DNA from: Mariprofundales bacterium
GTDB taxonomy: Bacteria; Pseudomonadota; Zetaproteobacteria; Mariprofundales; J009
Assembly (NCBI GenBank): GCA_030950645.1
Contig: JAUZRF010000023.1
Span: forward strand, 1-51,914
DNA length: 51,914 nucleotides
Direction: 5' to 3'
Below are positions 15,823 to 25,784 of this stretch, piece after piece. The notes under the pieces are model-generated. The model did no database searches, was not told the DNA's origin, and was given only the letters and a program-made list of their open reading frames with translations. The position numbers and the translations under genes are program-made. Position 1 is the first letter of the stretch, and the number at the start of each line of letters is the position of its first letter.

Positions 15823-16707
15823 AGAGCCAACCACCTTCAACTCGGGTTCAAGATGAATATCCGACTGTAGCTTCACCGCCCGTTGCGCCACCGTCATCAG
15901 ATGCAGCACATCCTGGCTACTCGCGCCACCAAGATTGACAATAAAATTGGCGTGTTGGGGCGATATTTGTGCCTGACCACACCGCTCCCCTTTCAGCCCT
16001 GCCGCCTCAATCAGGCGTGCGGCGTGATCGCCCGGTGGATTCTTAAACACCGAACCACAGTTGGGCTGTGCCAACGGTTGGCTCACCCCCCGCTTCGTGC
16101 GCATCGCACGGATACGACCGCGAATCGCCTCGGCATCATCGCGCTGAAGTTCAAACTCCGCCCCCACCACCAGCGCACCAGTAGGCAACACACTATGGCG
16201 ATAGGCCATTTTAAGGGCATCGGCAGCCACCGCTTCGCGCCGACCATCGCGATGCAGCAACGCTACCCGCTGCAAAATATCGGAAAACTGATGGCCAAAG
16301 GCACCAGCATTCATCGCCACACCACCACCGATATTCCCCGGTACAGTGGCCATAAATTCAGCCCCAGCCAACCCCGCATCAGCACAGCGCGCAGCAACCT
16401 GCGACATCCTGCAACCAGCCTGACAATGGAGTAGCGTCCCATCCAGCGATATCCCTTGCAGGGATGCCAGATCAATCACCACGCCATCAAACCCCGCATC
16501 CGTAACCAGCAAATTACTGCCTCGGCCAATCACAAGCAGGGGAATCTCGCTAGGGATTTTCGTCATCGACGCTACCAACGCATCAAGATCGTGTGGCCGA
16601 AAATAGCATCGCGCCGCACCACCCACGCCCAGCGTGACATGGCCAGCCATCGATTCGTACTCGCGCACCTCACCGAACGCTGAGAGATTATTGTAGTCCA
16701 TCAGCAT
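15808..16707 (-). CDS. murB: UDP-N-acetylenolpyruvoylglucosamine reductase
   Basis: MurB is the FAD enzyme that reduces UDP-GlcNAc-enolpyruvate to UDP-MurNAc using NADPH. Features are TLGVGGAARCYF (FAD domain start), PLLVIGRGSNLLVTDAGFDG, GAEFMATVPGNIGGGVAMNAGA, YRHSVLP and PNCGSVFKNPPGDHAARLIE with the catalytic serine. Length is about 299 residues. Two starts are possible, ATG 16707 (MLMDYNN) and ATG 16701 overlapping the murC stop by one base; an AGGAG lies just upstream of both. The longer track start at 16800 is inside murC. Confidence 0.95.
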   Translation of the reverse strand: MLMDYNNLSAFGEVREYESMAGHVTLGVGGAARCYFRPHDLDALVASMTKIPSEIPLLVIGRGSNLLVTDAGFDGVVIDLASLQGISLDGTLLHCQAGCRMSQVAARCADAGLAGAEFMATVPGNIGGGVAMNAGAFGHQFSDILQRVALLHRDGRREAVAADALKMAYRHSVLPTGALVVGAEFELQRDDAEAIRGRIRAMRTKRGVSQPLAQPNCGSVFKNPPGDHAARLIEAAGLKGERCGQAQISPQHANFIVNLGGASSQDVLHLMTVAQRAVKLQSDIHLEPELKVVGSWCEQ

Positions 16708-18074
16708 GCTGCTCCTGCTCGGATAGCGCGGGCAACGCTGCCGATGGAGCCCGCACCAAGCACTAGGACGACATCTCCATCCGCCAGCCGTTGGCGGCAT
16801 AGGCTCTCGGCGGCAGCCAAATCTGCTACCGTATCCGCGTGACGATGGCCGCGCTGGCGCATACTTGCCACCAGCGCTGTACTGTTGACACCATCAATGG
16901 GTTGCTCGCTGGCTGGATAAATAGGCAGCAAATGACCCTCATGCGCCCCATCAAGCACCGCAATAAAATCATCGAACAGATCGCGGGTACGGGTAAAACG
17001 GTGCGGCTGGAACACCACCACCAACCGCCGACCGGGCCAAGACTCAGCGGCCGTAGCCAGCGTGGCAGCAATCTCCGCCGGATGGTGTCCATAATCATCC
17101 ACCAAAAGCCCCGCACCCACCGATGTCACCTGAAAACGGCGTTCAATACCGGAGAATGAGGCGATTCCGGCCTCAATCTGCTGTGGCGCAATCCCCAAAC
17201 GGTGCAACACCGCCACCGCTGCCAATGCGTTTTCAGCATTGTGCGCACCGGGCATCGCTAGCGAGAGGTGTAGCGACTCTTTTAGGCCACGGATCCCTAC
17301 CGTCAACTGTTGATGCACGCCATCCACCTGCCGCTCCAACAGATGCACATCAGCCTGCGGGCTATCGCCATAAGTCAGTACCGGCTTGTGCAACCCCTCG
17401 CGTAGCTCCGCCACCCGGGGATGGGCGTGATGCAGCACCGCGCAACCATAAAATGGGGTGAGATTGACGAAAGCAGCAAACGCCTCCATCAATCGATCAA
17501 ATGAGCCATAATGGTTGAGGTGTTCGGGATCGATGTTACTGACCACTGTCATGGTGGGCGTCAGGCGTAGGAATGAGCCATCGCTCTCATCCGCCTCCGC
17601 CACCAGCCACGGACTGGCACCAAGGCGCGCGTTGTCGCCGCTGGCAATCAACCGCCCGCCAATCACGAAGGTCGGATCCATCCCCGCCGCCTCCATACCG
17701 TGGGCAATCAACGAGGTGATGGTGGTCTTACCGTGGCTACCGGCAATGGCGATGCCGCGCTTCATGCGCATCAACTCCGCCAGCATCTCAGCGCGAGGAA
17801 TCACCGGAATCCCGCGCGTTTTGGCTGCTGAAATCTCGGGATTGGTCACATCGACTGCCGAGGTAACCACCACCACCTGTGCATCTCCCAAATGTTCGGC
17901 GGCGTGACCGATCTGCACCGAAATTCCCAATTGGCGCAAGCGATCCACATTGGCACTCTCCGCCATATCGCTGCCCTGCACCACAAAACCTTGGGTATGG
18001 AGCACCTCGGCAATCCCGCTCATACCGATGCCGCCAATGCCGGTGAAATGGATGGTGCGCACCAACTGCTTCAT
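16701..18074 (-). CDS. murC: UDP-N-acetylmuramate--L-alanine ligase
   Basis: MurC adds L-alanine to UDP-MurNAc using ATP. The 457-residue protein has IHFTGIGGIGMSGIAEVL at the N-terminus, the P-loop AIAGSHGKTTITSLIAHGM, EADESDGSFLRL, NIDPEHLNHYGSFD, DDYGHHPAEIAATL and VVFQPHRFTRTRDLFDDF. All three Mur ligase domains are present at the usual length. The start overlaps the murG stop by four bases (ATGA), and the stop overlaps the murB start region. Confidence 0.97.
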   Translation of the reverse strand: MKQLVRTIHFTGIGGIGMSGIAEVLHTQGFVVQGSDMAESANVDRLRQLGISVQIGHAAEHLGDAQVVVVTSAVDVTNPEISAAKTRGIPVIPRAEMLAELMRMKRGIAIAGSHGKTTITSLIAHGMEAAGMDPTFVIGGRLIASGDNARLGASPWLVAEADESDGSFLRLTPTMTVVSNIDPEHLNHYGSFDRLMEAFAAFVNLTPFYGCAVLHHAHPRVAELREGLHKPVLTYGDSPQADVHLLERQVDGVHQQLTVGIRGLKESLHLSLAMPGAHNAENALAAVAVLHRLGIAPQQIEAGIASFSGIERRFQVTSVGAGLLVDDYGHHPAEIAATLATAAESWPGRRLVVVFQPHRFTRTRDLFDDFIAVLDGAHEGHLLPIYPASEQPIDGVNSTALVASMRQRGHRHADTVADLAAAESLCRQRLADGDVVLVLGAGSIGSVARAIRAGAAC

Positions 18075-19156
18075 GCCGCTTCCTCAAGAAACGGGGCGAT
18101 CTCTGTCAGCATCTTGTCCGCAGCATGGCGCGGTGCATGGCGCACTGCCGCATCGTGCATCTGTTGCAACTTTTCAGGCCGTTGCAGCAACACAGTAATC
18201 ATGGAAGCCAGCGATTCAGGTGTTGCTTCCTCCTGCCGTAGCACCACCGCAGCACCATCATCCGCCTGCGCCTTGGCATTGTGAAACTGGTGATCATCCG
18301 CAGCGCCCGGAAGTGGAATAAAGATCGTCGGCACCCCGACCACAGCCGACTCCGCGACCGTCATTGCGCCCGCACGGGCCACCAACAGATTGCCACTGGT
18401 ATAAAAATCAACCATATCGTGACAAAAAGGCACAACCTCCGCCGCAATCCCCCCCTGCTGATAGGCTGCAGATACTGCGGCCTCGTTATCACGACCACAT
18501 TGGTGACGCACCGTGAACAAACACCCCGATTTCTGCAACACCGCAGCCACCAACGGCATGGTTTCATTAAGAAACCTTGCTCCTTGCGAACCGCCAAGCA
18601 CCAACAACTGCGGTGGCTCATGAGGCTGCCACCGAGCGGTGGCAATCTCACTCCGCACCAAATTTCCACACACCACCGCCTTGGCCGTCGGCAAATGCCG
18701 GGCAGCGGCCTCCATGCCAAGCAGTACGCGGCGAGCAAAGCGCGCCAACTGACGATTGACCATGCCAGGAATGGCGTTCTGTTCATAAAGCAGCACCGGA
18801 ATGCGGGCGATGATCGCAGCCACCACCCCCATGGCGCTGGCATAACCACCAACACCAATCACCAACTTAGGCTTTTGTTCGCGCCAGCTCTTGAGAATGA
18901 CCCGCACCGCACGGGGAAGCTCTGCACACACCACCCACATCCGCTGCCAGATTCCCGCACCAGAAACGGCATGCATGGAGAGCAGCAACACCTCTTCACC
19001 GCGCTCAGGCAGCATTTTCGCCTCCAACCCGCGCTCAGCACCAATAAAACGCACCGTCAGATCTGGCCAACGGCCACGCATCGCATCCGCCAGCGCCAAC
19101 GCCGGCATCAAATGCCCCCCGGTACCGCCACCAGCGATACAAACCGTAGCACTCAT
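18071..19156 (-). CDS. murG: UDP-N-acetylglucosamine--undecaprenyl-pyrophosphoryl-MurNAc-pentapeptide transferase
   Basis: MurG is a peripheral GT-B glycosyltransferase at the cytoplasmic face that makes lipid II. The protein has CIAGGGTGGHLMPALALAD at the start, LVIGVGGYASAMGVVAAI, LLYEQNAIPGMVNRQLARFA, LLVLGGSQGARFLNE, and the UDP-GlcNAc site LVARAGAMTVAESAVVGVPTIFIPLPGAADDHQ. Length is 361 residues. It overlaps murC by four bases. Upstream is one of two larger gaps in the mur operon, 109 bases before ftsW. Confidence 0.97.
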   Translation of the reverse strand: MSATVCIAGGGTGGHLMPALALADAMRGRWPDLTVRFIGAERGLEAKMLPERGEEVLLLSMHAVSGAGIWQRMWVVCAELPRAVRVILKSWREQKPKLVIGVGGYASAMGVVAAIIARIPVLLYEQNAIPGMVNRQLARFARRVLLGMEAAARHLPTAKAVVCGNLVRSEIATARWQPHEPPQLLVLGGSQGARFLNETMPLVAAVLQKSGCLFTVRHQCGRDNEAAVSAAYQQGGIAAEVVPFCHDMVDFYTSGNLLVARAGAMTVAESAVVGVPTIFIPLPGAADDHQFHNAKAQADDGAAVVLRQEEATPESLASMITVLLQRPEKLQQMHDAAVRHAPRHAADKMLTEIAPFLEEAA

Positions 19157-19182
19157 TGCAGCCAGCCAACGACACGCGCTGC

Positions 19183-19250
19183 ATCCGTCTCCGCGTCTCT
19201 GCGGTGAAAAGTCTTCGCTTCTCTGTGCCTCCGTGCCTCCGTGGTGAGAA
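19183..19250 (-). repeat. accacggaggcacgg-type G/A repeat in the ftsW-murG gap
   Basis: On the minus strand the gap contains caccacggaggcacggaggc followed by acagagaagcg and, about 20 bases later, caccgcagagacgcggaga. A related block lies in the murD-mraY gap near 21850-21880. The units are short, purine-rich and tandem-like, with no reading frame. Confidence 0.6.
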
Positions 19251-19265
19251 CCATCCTTTCCCAGC

Positions 19266-20450
19266 TCATGGCGTCGCCTTCATACGCGGTGAATATTCCG
19301 CACTTTTTGTTTTTGAATGGGCAACAGGAAGATGGCGCTGCACCGACAAAATCAACCCCACCAACAGGCAGTTGCCAAACAGCGCACTACCGCCATACGA
19401 GATAAATGGCATCGGCATCCCTTTGGTCGGCAACAGGCCGCTGGAAGCACCAAGATTGATGATGAATGTTACCGCGATCATCATGGTACAACCCAAAACT
19501 ACCAGCCGTTCGTAGAGCACATCGGTTTTTGTTGCCAGATGGAAGCAGCGACCAATCAGCAGTGCAAACAACAGCACCAGACTCAATGTGCCAACCAACC
19601 CCAGCTCTTCACCAATCACAGCCACAATAAAATCGGTAAACGCTTCCGGCAGGTAAAACAGCTTCTGCACCCCCTGACCCAAACCCACGCCAGTCAAACC
19701 ACCAGAACCATACGCAATCATGGACTGCACCAGCTGATATCCGCTATTGAGTTTATCATCCCATGGATGAGTAAAGCTTAAAAATCGCGTGACCCGATAC
19801 GGTTCAACTGCAATAGCTATGGCGGCAAAAGCCACCACCAACACCACCATCACACTCATATGACGCAGCGGCACCCCACCCAAAAACCACATCGCCACCG
19901 TAACCGCGATGATCAACATGGTGCTACCAAAGTCTGGTTGCAGCAGCAGCAGGCAGGAGAACACGCCCAACACAAGCAGCATCGGCATTACACCTTGGCG
20001 GAAGCGCCCCAGCCGTTCGGGAAAGCTGGACAGGTAATAGGCCATGTAGAGTATCACCACCGGCTTGACCAACTCCACCGGCTGGAGCGTAAAGCCAAGA
20101 AAGGAGAACCAGCGCTGAGCTCCGTTAAGACGCAACCCAAGGCCAGGAATCAGTACCAACACCATCAACAGCAGTGCCAACGGCAACAGCCAATTCAGTG
20201 TCGCCGCCTTGAGCCAACTGAGCTCGATGCGCGACACCCCCCAGATAATCGTCAGCCCCATCGGCACATAGACCAGCCAGTGACCGGTGATGCGCAACGG
20301 ATTACCAAAACGATCATTGGCCACCGCCATGCTGGCACTGGCGATCATAATGGTGCTGAAAGTAAGCAGAGTGAGCACCAGGCCAATCAACATCGGGTCC
20401 ATCGGTGCCAAGGGTTTGGATTGCTCCATATCCATATCAACTTGGCTCAT
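19266..20450 (-). CDS. ftsW: Septal peptidoglycan polymerase FtsW (SEDS family)
   Basis: FtsW polymerises septal glycan from lipid II together with FtsI. The 394-residue integral membrane protein has about ten hydrophobic segments and the SEDS hallmarks FGNPLRITGHWLVYVPMGL, LNGAQRWFSFLGFTLQPVELVK, LLLQPDFGSTMLIIAVTVAMWFLGG, HPWDDKLNSGYQLVQSMIAYGSGGLTGVGLG and LPEAFTDFIVAVIGEELGLVG (with the conserved aspartate), then GLLPTKGMPMPFISYGGSALFGN. Overlap of four bases with the murD stop suggests coupling. Confidence 0.96.
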   Translation of the reverse strand: MSQVDMDMEQSKPLAPMDPMLIGLVLTLLTFSTIMIASASMAVANDRFGNPLRITGHWLVYVPMGLTIIWGVSRIELSWLKAATLNWLLPLALLLMVLVLIPGLGLRLNGAQRWFSFLGFTLQPVELVKPVVILYMAYYLSSFPERLGRFRQGVMPMLLVLGVFSCLLLLQPDFGSTMLIIAVTVAMWFLGGVPLRHMSVMVVLVVAFAAIAIAVEPYRVTRFLSFTHPWDDKLNSGYQLVQSMIAYGSGGLTGVGLGQGVQKLFYLPEAFTDFIVAVIGEELGLVGTLSLVLLFALLIGRCFHLATKTDVLYERLVVLGCTMMIAVTFIINLGASSGLLPTKGMPMPFISYGGSALFGNCLLVGLILSVQRHLPVAHSKTKSAEYSPRMKATP

Positions 20451-21751
20451 TTCAGCGCCTCAATGGCCTGTTTGAAGGCATCGCCGCGGGCAGCATAGTT
20501 GGCGAACTGATCAAAGCTGGCTGCTGCCGGTGACAGCAGTACCGGCAGCAGTGAATCCTGCACTTGCGAGGCCTTCAGCACCGCCTTCTTTATGGTTCCA
20601 AGCTTACTCCACGGCACCCCAGAAGCCTTGGCCAACGCAACAAACGGCGCCTGTTTCTTACCAATAATCAGCATGCTGTGCACATGTCGGCGCACAGAAT
20701 CCAACAACACCATCGGATCCAACCCCTTGGTCACGCCACCGCAGACCCAAACCACACTACCCAACGCCGCCATTGCGGCGGCGGCGGCATCCGGGTTGGT
20801 TGCCTTGGAGTCATCAAACCAGTCTCGTCCACCATGGCTAGAGACCAGCTGCAGGCGGTGCGGCAGACCGCGAAAGCTTGTCACCCCCTCACGAATCACC
20901 GCCTCATGAATACCACAATCGGCTGCCGCCTGTGCTGCCACTGCCAGATTGCACTGCTGATGGCTCCCAATCAGATGCAACTCCGCTAACGGAACCGTGC
21001 AGCGCACCCCAGCACCATCCTGCCAAAATAGATCGGTATCCGTGCTACCAATATCCGCATGGTTGCCATACCCAAAACGCCGCACCCGCACCCCACGCTG
21101 CTTCAAATTGGCGGCAAGATCATCAAAACTATCGCCAACCGGCAGCACAGCGGTATCGCCTTCGGACTGATGGGCAAACAGGCGCAACTTGGATGCACGG
21201 TACTCTTCGGGATCGGCATGCATATCGGCATGATCCGACTGAATATTGAGCAACGCCGCCCATTTTGGATGTGCCTCATGGCAGCGCTGAAGCTGAAAAC
21301 TGGAGAGTTCAAGCAATGCGCGCGGTGACGGATGAATCTCACTGAGCAGATCGAGCATCGGTTGACCAATATTGCCACCAACGCCCACCCCGCCAGCGGC
21401 AGTTTCCAGAAGCACACCGAGAAGATGGGTGACACTGGTCTTACCATTGGTGCCAGTAATCGCAAGCAATTCACCTTGATACGATTCCAAAAAGATATCC
21501 AGATCACTGCACAGCCGCACCTCAGCCGCGCGTAGCTGATCAAGCACGGGGTGATGCCATGAAATGCCAGGACTAACCGCCACACGATCAAAGGCTGCAA
21601 GCTTTTTCGCATCCAATGGGCCAATCTGCACATCCGCCGTCATCGATTTTCCACCCTGCTCATCGAAAGTGGCGCATAACTCGCCACGCGCCCGCAAAAA
21701 GCGCGCAATCGACTGCCCAGTCACGCCCATACCCAAAATCGCGGTGCTCAT
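20447..21751 (-). CDS. murD: UDP-N-acetylmuramoyl-L-alanine--D-glutamate ligase
   Basis: MurD adds D-glutamate to UDP-MurNAc-L-Ala. The 434-residue protein contains AILGMGVTGQSIARFLRARG (UDP site), VAVSPGISWHHP, LLAITGTNGKTSVTHLLG (P-loop), GNIGQPMLDLL, LELSSFQLQ, NIQSDHADMHADPEEYRASK, FRGLPHRLQLV and DWFDDSKATNPDAAAAAM. These are the expected motifs at full length. It lies 157 bases downstream of mraY, across one of the few real gaps in the operon. Confidence 0.96.
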   Translation of the reverse strand: MSTAILGMGVTGQSIARFLRARGELCATFDEQGGKSMTADVQIGPLDAKKLAAFDRVAVSPGISWHHPVLDQLRAAEVRLCSDLDIFLESYQGELLAITGTNGKTSVTHLLGVLLETAAGGVGVGGNIGQPMLDLLSEIHPSPRALLELSSFQLQRCHEAHPKWAALLNIQSDHADMHADPEEYRASKLRLFAHQSEGDTAVLPVGDSFDDLAANLKQRGVRVRRFGYGNHADIGSTDTDLFWQDGAGVRCTVPLAELHLIGSHQQCNLAVAAQAAADCGIHEAVIREGVTSFRGLPHRLQLVSSHGGRDWFDDSKATNPDAAAAAMAALGSVVWVCGGVTKGLDPMVLLDSVRRHVHSMLIIGKKQAPFVALAKASGVPWSKLGTIKKAVLKASQVQDSLLPVLLSPAAASFDQFANYAARGDAFKQAIEALK

Positions 21752-21842
21752 TGGGTGGAACCCAGAGAAGGAGAAAAAGCGCGCAGATTGGGATTTGAAA
21801 AACGGTGCTGAGATCCATTCACTGCCTCAGAAACGATCCTAT

Positions 21843-21890
21843 TCCATCTTGCTCTGTGCCTCTGTACCTCTGTGGTTAAGCGCTTCATTG
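21843..21890 (-). repeat. accacagaggtacagaggcac-type repeat in the mraY-murD gap
   Basis: On the minus strand the gap reads taaccacagaggtacagagg then cacagagcaagatgg, the same unit as in the ftsW-murG gap. No gene is visible in this 157-base gap, and I see no convincing promoter. Confidence 0.6.
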
Positions 21891-21908
21891 TCTGAGTTCT
21901 ACCAATGC

Positions 21909-22976
21909 TCATCGTAACTTCAGCGTGGAGAGCGCGATGAGTGATAGCAGTAGGGATATGATCCAAAAACGGACAATCACCTTCGGCTCCGCCCACCCCT
22001 TGAGCTCATAATGGTGGTGGATCGGCGCCATGCGAAACACCCGTTTTCCAGTCAGCTTAAACGATGCCACCTGCACCATCACGCTGACTGCCTCCAATAC
22101 AAACAGCCCACCTGCAATCGCCAACAACAGTTGTTGGTGCGCAGCGCAAGCCACCACTCCCAGTGCCGCACCCAGTGCCAATGCACCAACATCGCCCATA
22201 AACACCTGTGCTGGATAGGTATTGAACCAGAGAAATCCGAGACAAGCGCCAACCATCGCACCACAGAAGATGGTCAACTCCCCCACCCCAGAGACATGTG
22301 AAATTAACAAATAGTTCGCGAATTTTGTGTTGCCAGCAAGGTAGACCGTTACCGCCAAAGCCGCCGCCACCATAAAGGTGGGAGCCACCGCCAGCCCATC
22401 AAGGCCATCGGTCAGATTCACTGCGTTGGAGGCGCCCACCAACACCAACATCACAAACAGCACATACCACCCACCGAAGTTCAACGGATCCTTCATCAAT
22501 GGCACATCCACCACCGGATCCGTCATCATATAGAGCGCCACACCCGCCACGAGACCAAGCACCACCATCGCCAACATCTTGTACCTAGCAGCGAGACCAT
22601 CGGAGTCCTGACGCATCACCTTGAGGTGGTCGTCATACCAGCCGATCGCACCAAACCCGAGCGTCACCAACAGCGTCAACCAGACAAATCCGTTGGTAAG
22701 ATCCGCCCACAACAGCGTGGAGATGGTGAGCGCAAACAAAATCAACAGTCCGCCCATGGTCGGCGTGCCCTGTTTGACTAGATGCGACTGCGGGCCATCG
22801 CTGCGAATCGGCTGCTGGTGCTGGCTTGCATCCAACCAGCGAATGAAGCACGGCCCTACCACCCAGCAGATTACCAGTGCCGTCACCAACGCATAAACGG
22901 TACGGAAGGTGATGTAATGAAACAGGTTAAAAAATGAATATTGATCTGCCAAAGGATAGAGCAGGTTATACAGCAT
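21909..22976 (-). CDS. mraY: Phospho-N-acetylmuramoyl-pentapeptide-transferase
   Basis: MraY transfers phospho-MurNAc-pentapeptide to undecaprenyl phosphate, making lipid I in the inner membrane. The 355-residue polytopic protein shows the family blocks [25 protein letters not shown] (catalytic aspartates), [24 protein letters not shown]-like [45 protein letters not shown] and [20 protein letters not shown]. The start overlaps the murF stop by 11 bases. Confidence 0.97.
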   Translation of the reverse strand: MLYNLLYPLADQYSFFNLFHYITFRTVYALVTALVICWVVGPCFIRWLDASQHQQPIRSDGPQSHLVKQGTPTMGGLLILFALTISTLLWADLTNGFVWLTLLVTLGFGAIGWYDDHLKVMRQDSDGLAARYKMLAMVVLGLVAGVALYMMTDPVVDVPLMKDPLNFGGWYVLFVMLVLVGASNAVNLTDGLDGLAVAPTFMVAAALAVTVYLAGNTKFANYLLISHVSGVGELTIFCGAMVGACLGFLWFNTYPAQVFMGDVGALALGAALGVVACAAHQQLLLAIAGGLFVLEAVSVMVQVASFKLTGKRVFRMAPIHHHYELKGWAEPKVIVRFWIISLLLSLIALSTLKLR

Positions 22977-24315
22977 AGGGATCTGCCTCCGCTTCCCTAG
23001 TGACCATCAACCGCGCTACCACCTGCTCTAGCGCCATCATGTGTGAGCCCTTCACCAGCACCACATCCCCAGTAGAAAGCCCCAGCCCATCAAGCGCAGA
23101 AAGTAGAGCCTCTGTAGTCGCAAACCACTGCGCCTGCGGCTGGTGATCCGCGAGATAACGCATCGCACTTCCCACTAGAAGCAGGCAATCAACCCCGGCC
23201 ACGCCAAGGGATTCATGCGCCTGGCGTGCATGCGCACCAAGCTCACCCATATCGCCCAGAATCGCGACGGTGCGGCCATCCATCGCCCGCAAAGTAGTGA
23301 GTGCTGCCTCCATTGAGGCGGGATTGGCATTGTAGCTATCATCAAGGATACGGCAGCCGCCACGACCCGATACCATACCCATGCGTCCGGCCATCGGCTG
23401 CCAGGATTGTAGGCCGTGCGCCAACACATCCAACGCACTATCGGGCACGATGCGACGCACCACTGTCGCTGCCAGCGCCATATTGGCCGCCATGTGTGCC
23501 GCTGGCCACGGTAGATTCAGTGTCGCGCTCGTTGCATCATCCGTGAGGATAAGTTGGCTGCCAGTCAGCTGCCACGCTACCTGCTGATCTGCAGTCACCA
23601 TGGGTGCGGGAACCATCACTTCAAAGCGCGCCAACATCTCAGCCACGCCGCTGCCGACCACACAGGCCTCCGTTGCCGCCTGCGCCATTACCCCCTTCTC
23701 ACGCACAATCGTAGCTAGATCATGCAGCCCCGCACTATGCGCCAACGATAACGCGGGAATCACCACCAGATCGGGACGCACCATCTTGGCCAACCTCGCC
23801 ATTTCGCCGGGCTCGCTAATGCCGCACTCCACGACCGCAACATCGCTAGCGGTTGGAACCTTAAGCAGCGTGAGAGGCGTACCAATTAAGTTATTAAGAT
23901 TGCCTTGGGTTTGTGCCACCTGCACACCAAGGTGCTGCAACAGGTGCGCAATCATCCGTCGCAGGGTGGTTTTCCCCTGCGAGCCGACCACCGCGATCAC
24001 CCGACAACGGACAGGCAACTGCTGGCGCCAACACGCGGCCAGATCAATCAGCGCCTGATAACTATCCTCCACCAGCAATTGTGGCGTCATCATCCCCTGC
24101 CACAGCCCAGCACTGCGCCGTTCGCCAATCAGTGCGGCGATCCGCCCATCCAGCTTCGCGGCAAAGGCGTGACCATCATGGTTGGGGCCGCGCAGGGCAA
24201 CAAATGCCTGCTCGGCAGTCGCATGCCGACTATCAATGCTACAACCGGTCACCAACGATGGTGGCGTTCCATACCAGCGACCACCCGTTGCCTGAGCCAT
24301 CATCGCGCCGCTCAT
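22966..24315 (-). CDS. murF: UDP-N-acetylmuramoyl-tripeptide--D-alanyl-D-alanine ligase
   Basis: MurF adds D-Ala-D-Ala to the muramyl tripeptide. The 449-residue protein has [43 protein letters not shown] (P-loop), [52 protein letters not shown] and [19 protein letters not shown]. The P-loop reads GSQGKTT where GSxGKTT is expected. I chose ATG 24315 ([12 protein letters not shown]), which overlaps the murE stop by four bases; the track start at 24348 lies within murE. Confidence 0.95.
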   Translation of the reverse strand: MSGAMMAQATGGRWYGTPPSLVTGCSIDSRHATAEQAFVALRGPNHDGHAFAAKLDGRIAALIGERRSAGLWQGMMTPQLLVEDSYQALIDLAACWRQQLPVRCRVIAVVGSQGKTTLRRMIAHLLQHLGVQVAQTQGNLNNLIGTPLTLLKVPTASDVAVVECGISEPGEMARLAKMVRPDLVVIPALSLAHSAGLHDLATIVREKGVMAQAATEACVVGSGVAEMLARFEVMVPAPMVTADQQVAWQLTGSQLILTDDATSATLNLPWPAAHMAANMALAATVVRRIVPDSALDVLAHGLQSWQPMAGRMGMVSGRGGCRILDDSYNANPASMEAALTTLRAMDGRTVAILGDMGELGAHARQAHESLGVAGVDCLLLVGSAMRYLADHQPQAQWFATTEALLSALDGLGLSTGDVVLVKGSHMMALEQVVARLMVTREAEADPYAV

Positions 24316-25784
24316 CTGCACGCTTGCTCCAAGCCACGCTGCACACAATCGGCATCACTCCATGGGGTACGCACCCCGCCCTCGTCCATGTAAGGCTCCC
24401 GACCTTTGCCTGCAATCAGCACCAGATCATCCGCACCCTTGGTCGCGACGGCCTGCGCAATAGCCACGGCACGATCAAGCTCCACCACCACCGCAGCATG
24501 AGAATCAGCCATGCCCGCCAACACCTGCTCAGCAATCACCTCAGGCTGCTCACTGCGACAATTATCCCGAGTCAACCAACACCGATCCGCTCCGCGCGCC
24601 GCAATCTCACCCATCAAGGGGCGTTTGGCCGCATCGCGACCCCCACCGCAACCAAACACCAGCAACAGCTGGCCGCGACACAACTTGCGTGCCGTCGCCA
24701 ACAAGGCACGCAAAGCCTCCGGCGTGTGGGCATAATCTAAGTAGATCCCAGCAGCTATCGACTCCATCCGTCCCGGCGGCGGCGGCATCTGCGCCAAGGC
24801 GTGCGCTACGGTGGCAAAATCGGCCACGCCCGCATGCAGCAACAAGGCTGCCGCCGCCGCACAATTCTCCTGATGAAACTCGCCAGCAGGAATATTCTCC
24901 ACCAACAATCGCGCATCACCATGCTCCAACCACACCGCATCGGCTCCCTGCGGCTGCCAACGCAGATTCAAAGAACCATGGTTCACACGATCGCCGCGTC
25001 CGTACCAAAACACCTGATCCGCAATCTTTTCAAGCGCGCTCCACAGTGCGGATTGATCACCATTGGCTACCACGACCCCACCTTGGGCTACCTCGCGCTC
25101 AAGAAAACCGGCCTTGAGTGCGAGGTAGCGATCCCAGCCACCATGATCCTCAAGATGATCACGCCCGACCGTGCTCCACAGTGCTGCGGAAAAGGGGATA
25201 CCAGCAATGCGTTGCTGCGCGATGGCATGGGACGACACCTCGCACACCAATGCGCCCACAGCTTTCCGCCCTGCCTCAGCCAACACGCGGTGCTGCATCA
25301 ATAATGACGGCGTGGTATTGGCCAACGGCGACACCTGATCCGCAGCGCGAATCCAGCCCAGCGTGCCCAGCGACCACGCAGAACCCAACAGACGCGCTAG
25401 CGCCACCCGTACCATCCAAGCGATGCTGGTTTTCCCATCCGTGCCAGTAATACCAAAGCAGCGCGGATATGCATTCACCGTTCCCAACAGCCGCCGTAGC
25501 CAATGCCCTGCCTCATCCATGGTATCTAAAGCGATATGGGGAACCTCCCCAAACAGACGCTTCAGCGCGGCATTCGCCCCTACGGACAACACCGCCATGG
25601 CACCAAAGTCCACCGCCTGACGCAGGTAATCGCTAGCAGATGCGTCCAAGTTCCGCGCCCCTGCATGCGGCAACAAAAGAAACAGATCGCCAGATTCAAC
25701 CCGACGGCTATCGTCACAAACCGCGGCGATCTCCCCAGTGACTCCTGGAAGGGTCATGGCCTGTGCCAGCACCACCCTACTCAT
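24312..25784 (-). CDS. murE: UDP-N-acetylmuramoyl-tripeptide synthetase (diaminopimelate-adding type expected)
   Basis: MurE adds the third stem-peptide residue, meso-diaminopimelate in most Gram-negatives. The 490-residue protein has DDSRRVESGDLFL, CFGITGTDGKTSIAWMVRV (P-loop), NTTPS, CEVSSHAIAQQRIAGIPF, GRDHLEDHGGWDRYLALKAGF and DYAHTPEALRALL. The substrate-selecting motif DNPR reads DNCR here (residues 407-410), and GRDHL replaces the common SRDHLD. These departures make the substrate worth checking, although the position in the dcw cluster and the overall pattern leave little doubt about the family. It overlaps ftsI by 8 bases. Confidence 0.93.
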   Translation of the reverse strand: MSRVVLAQAMTLPGVTGEIAAVCDDSRRVESGDLFLLLPHAGARNLDASASDYLRQAVDFGAMAVLSVGANAALKRLFGEVPHIALDTMDEAGHWLRRLLGTVNAYPRCFGITGTDGKTSIAWMVRVALARLLGSAWSLGTLGWIRAADQVSPLANTTPSLLMQHRVLAEAGRKAVGALVCEVSSHAIAQQRIAGIPFSAALWSTVGRDHLEDHGGWDRYLALKAGFLEREVAQGGVVVANGDQSALWSALEKIADQVFWYGRGDRVNHGSLNLRWQPQGADAVWLEHGDARLLVENIPAGEFHQENCAAAAALLLHAGVADFATVAHALAQMPPPPGRMESIAAGIYLDYAHTPEALRALLATARKLCRGQLLLVFGCGGGRDAAKRPLMGEIAARGADRCWLTRDNCRSEQPEVIAEQVLAGMADSHAAVVVELDRAVAIAQAVATKGADDLVLIAGKGREPYMDEGGVRTPWSDADCVQRGLEQACR

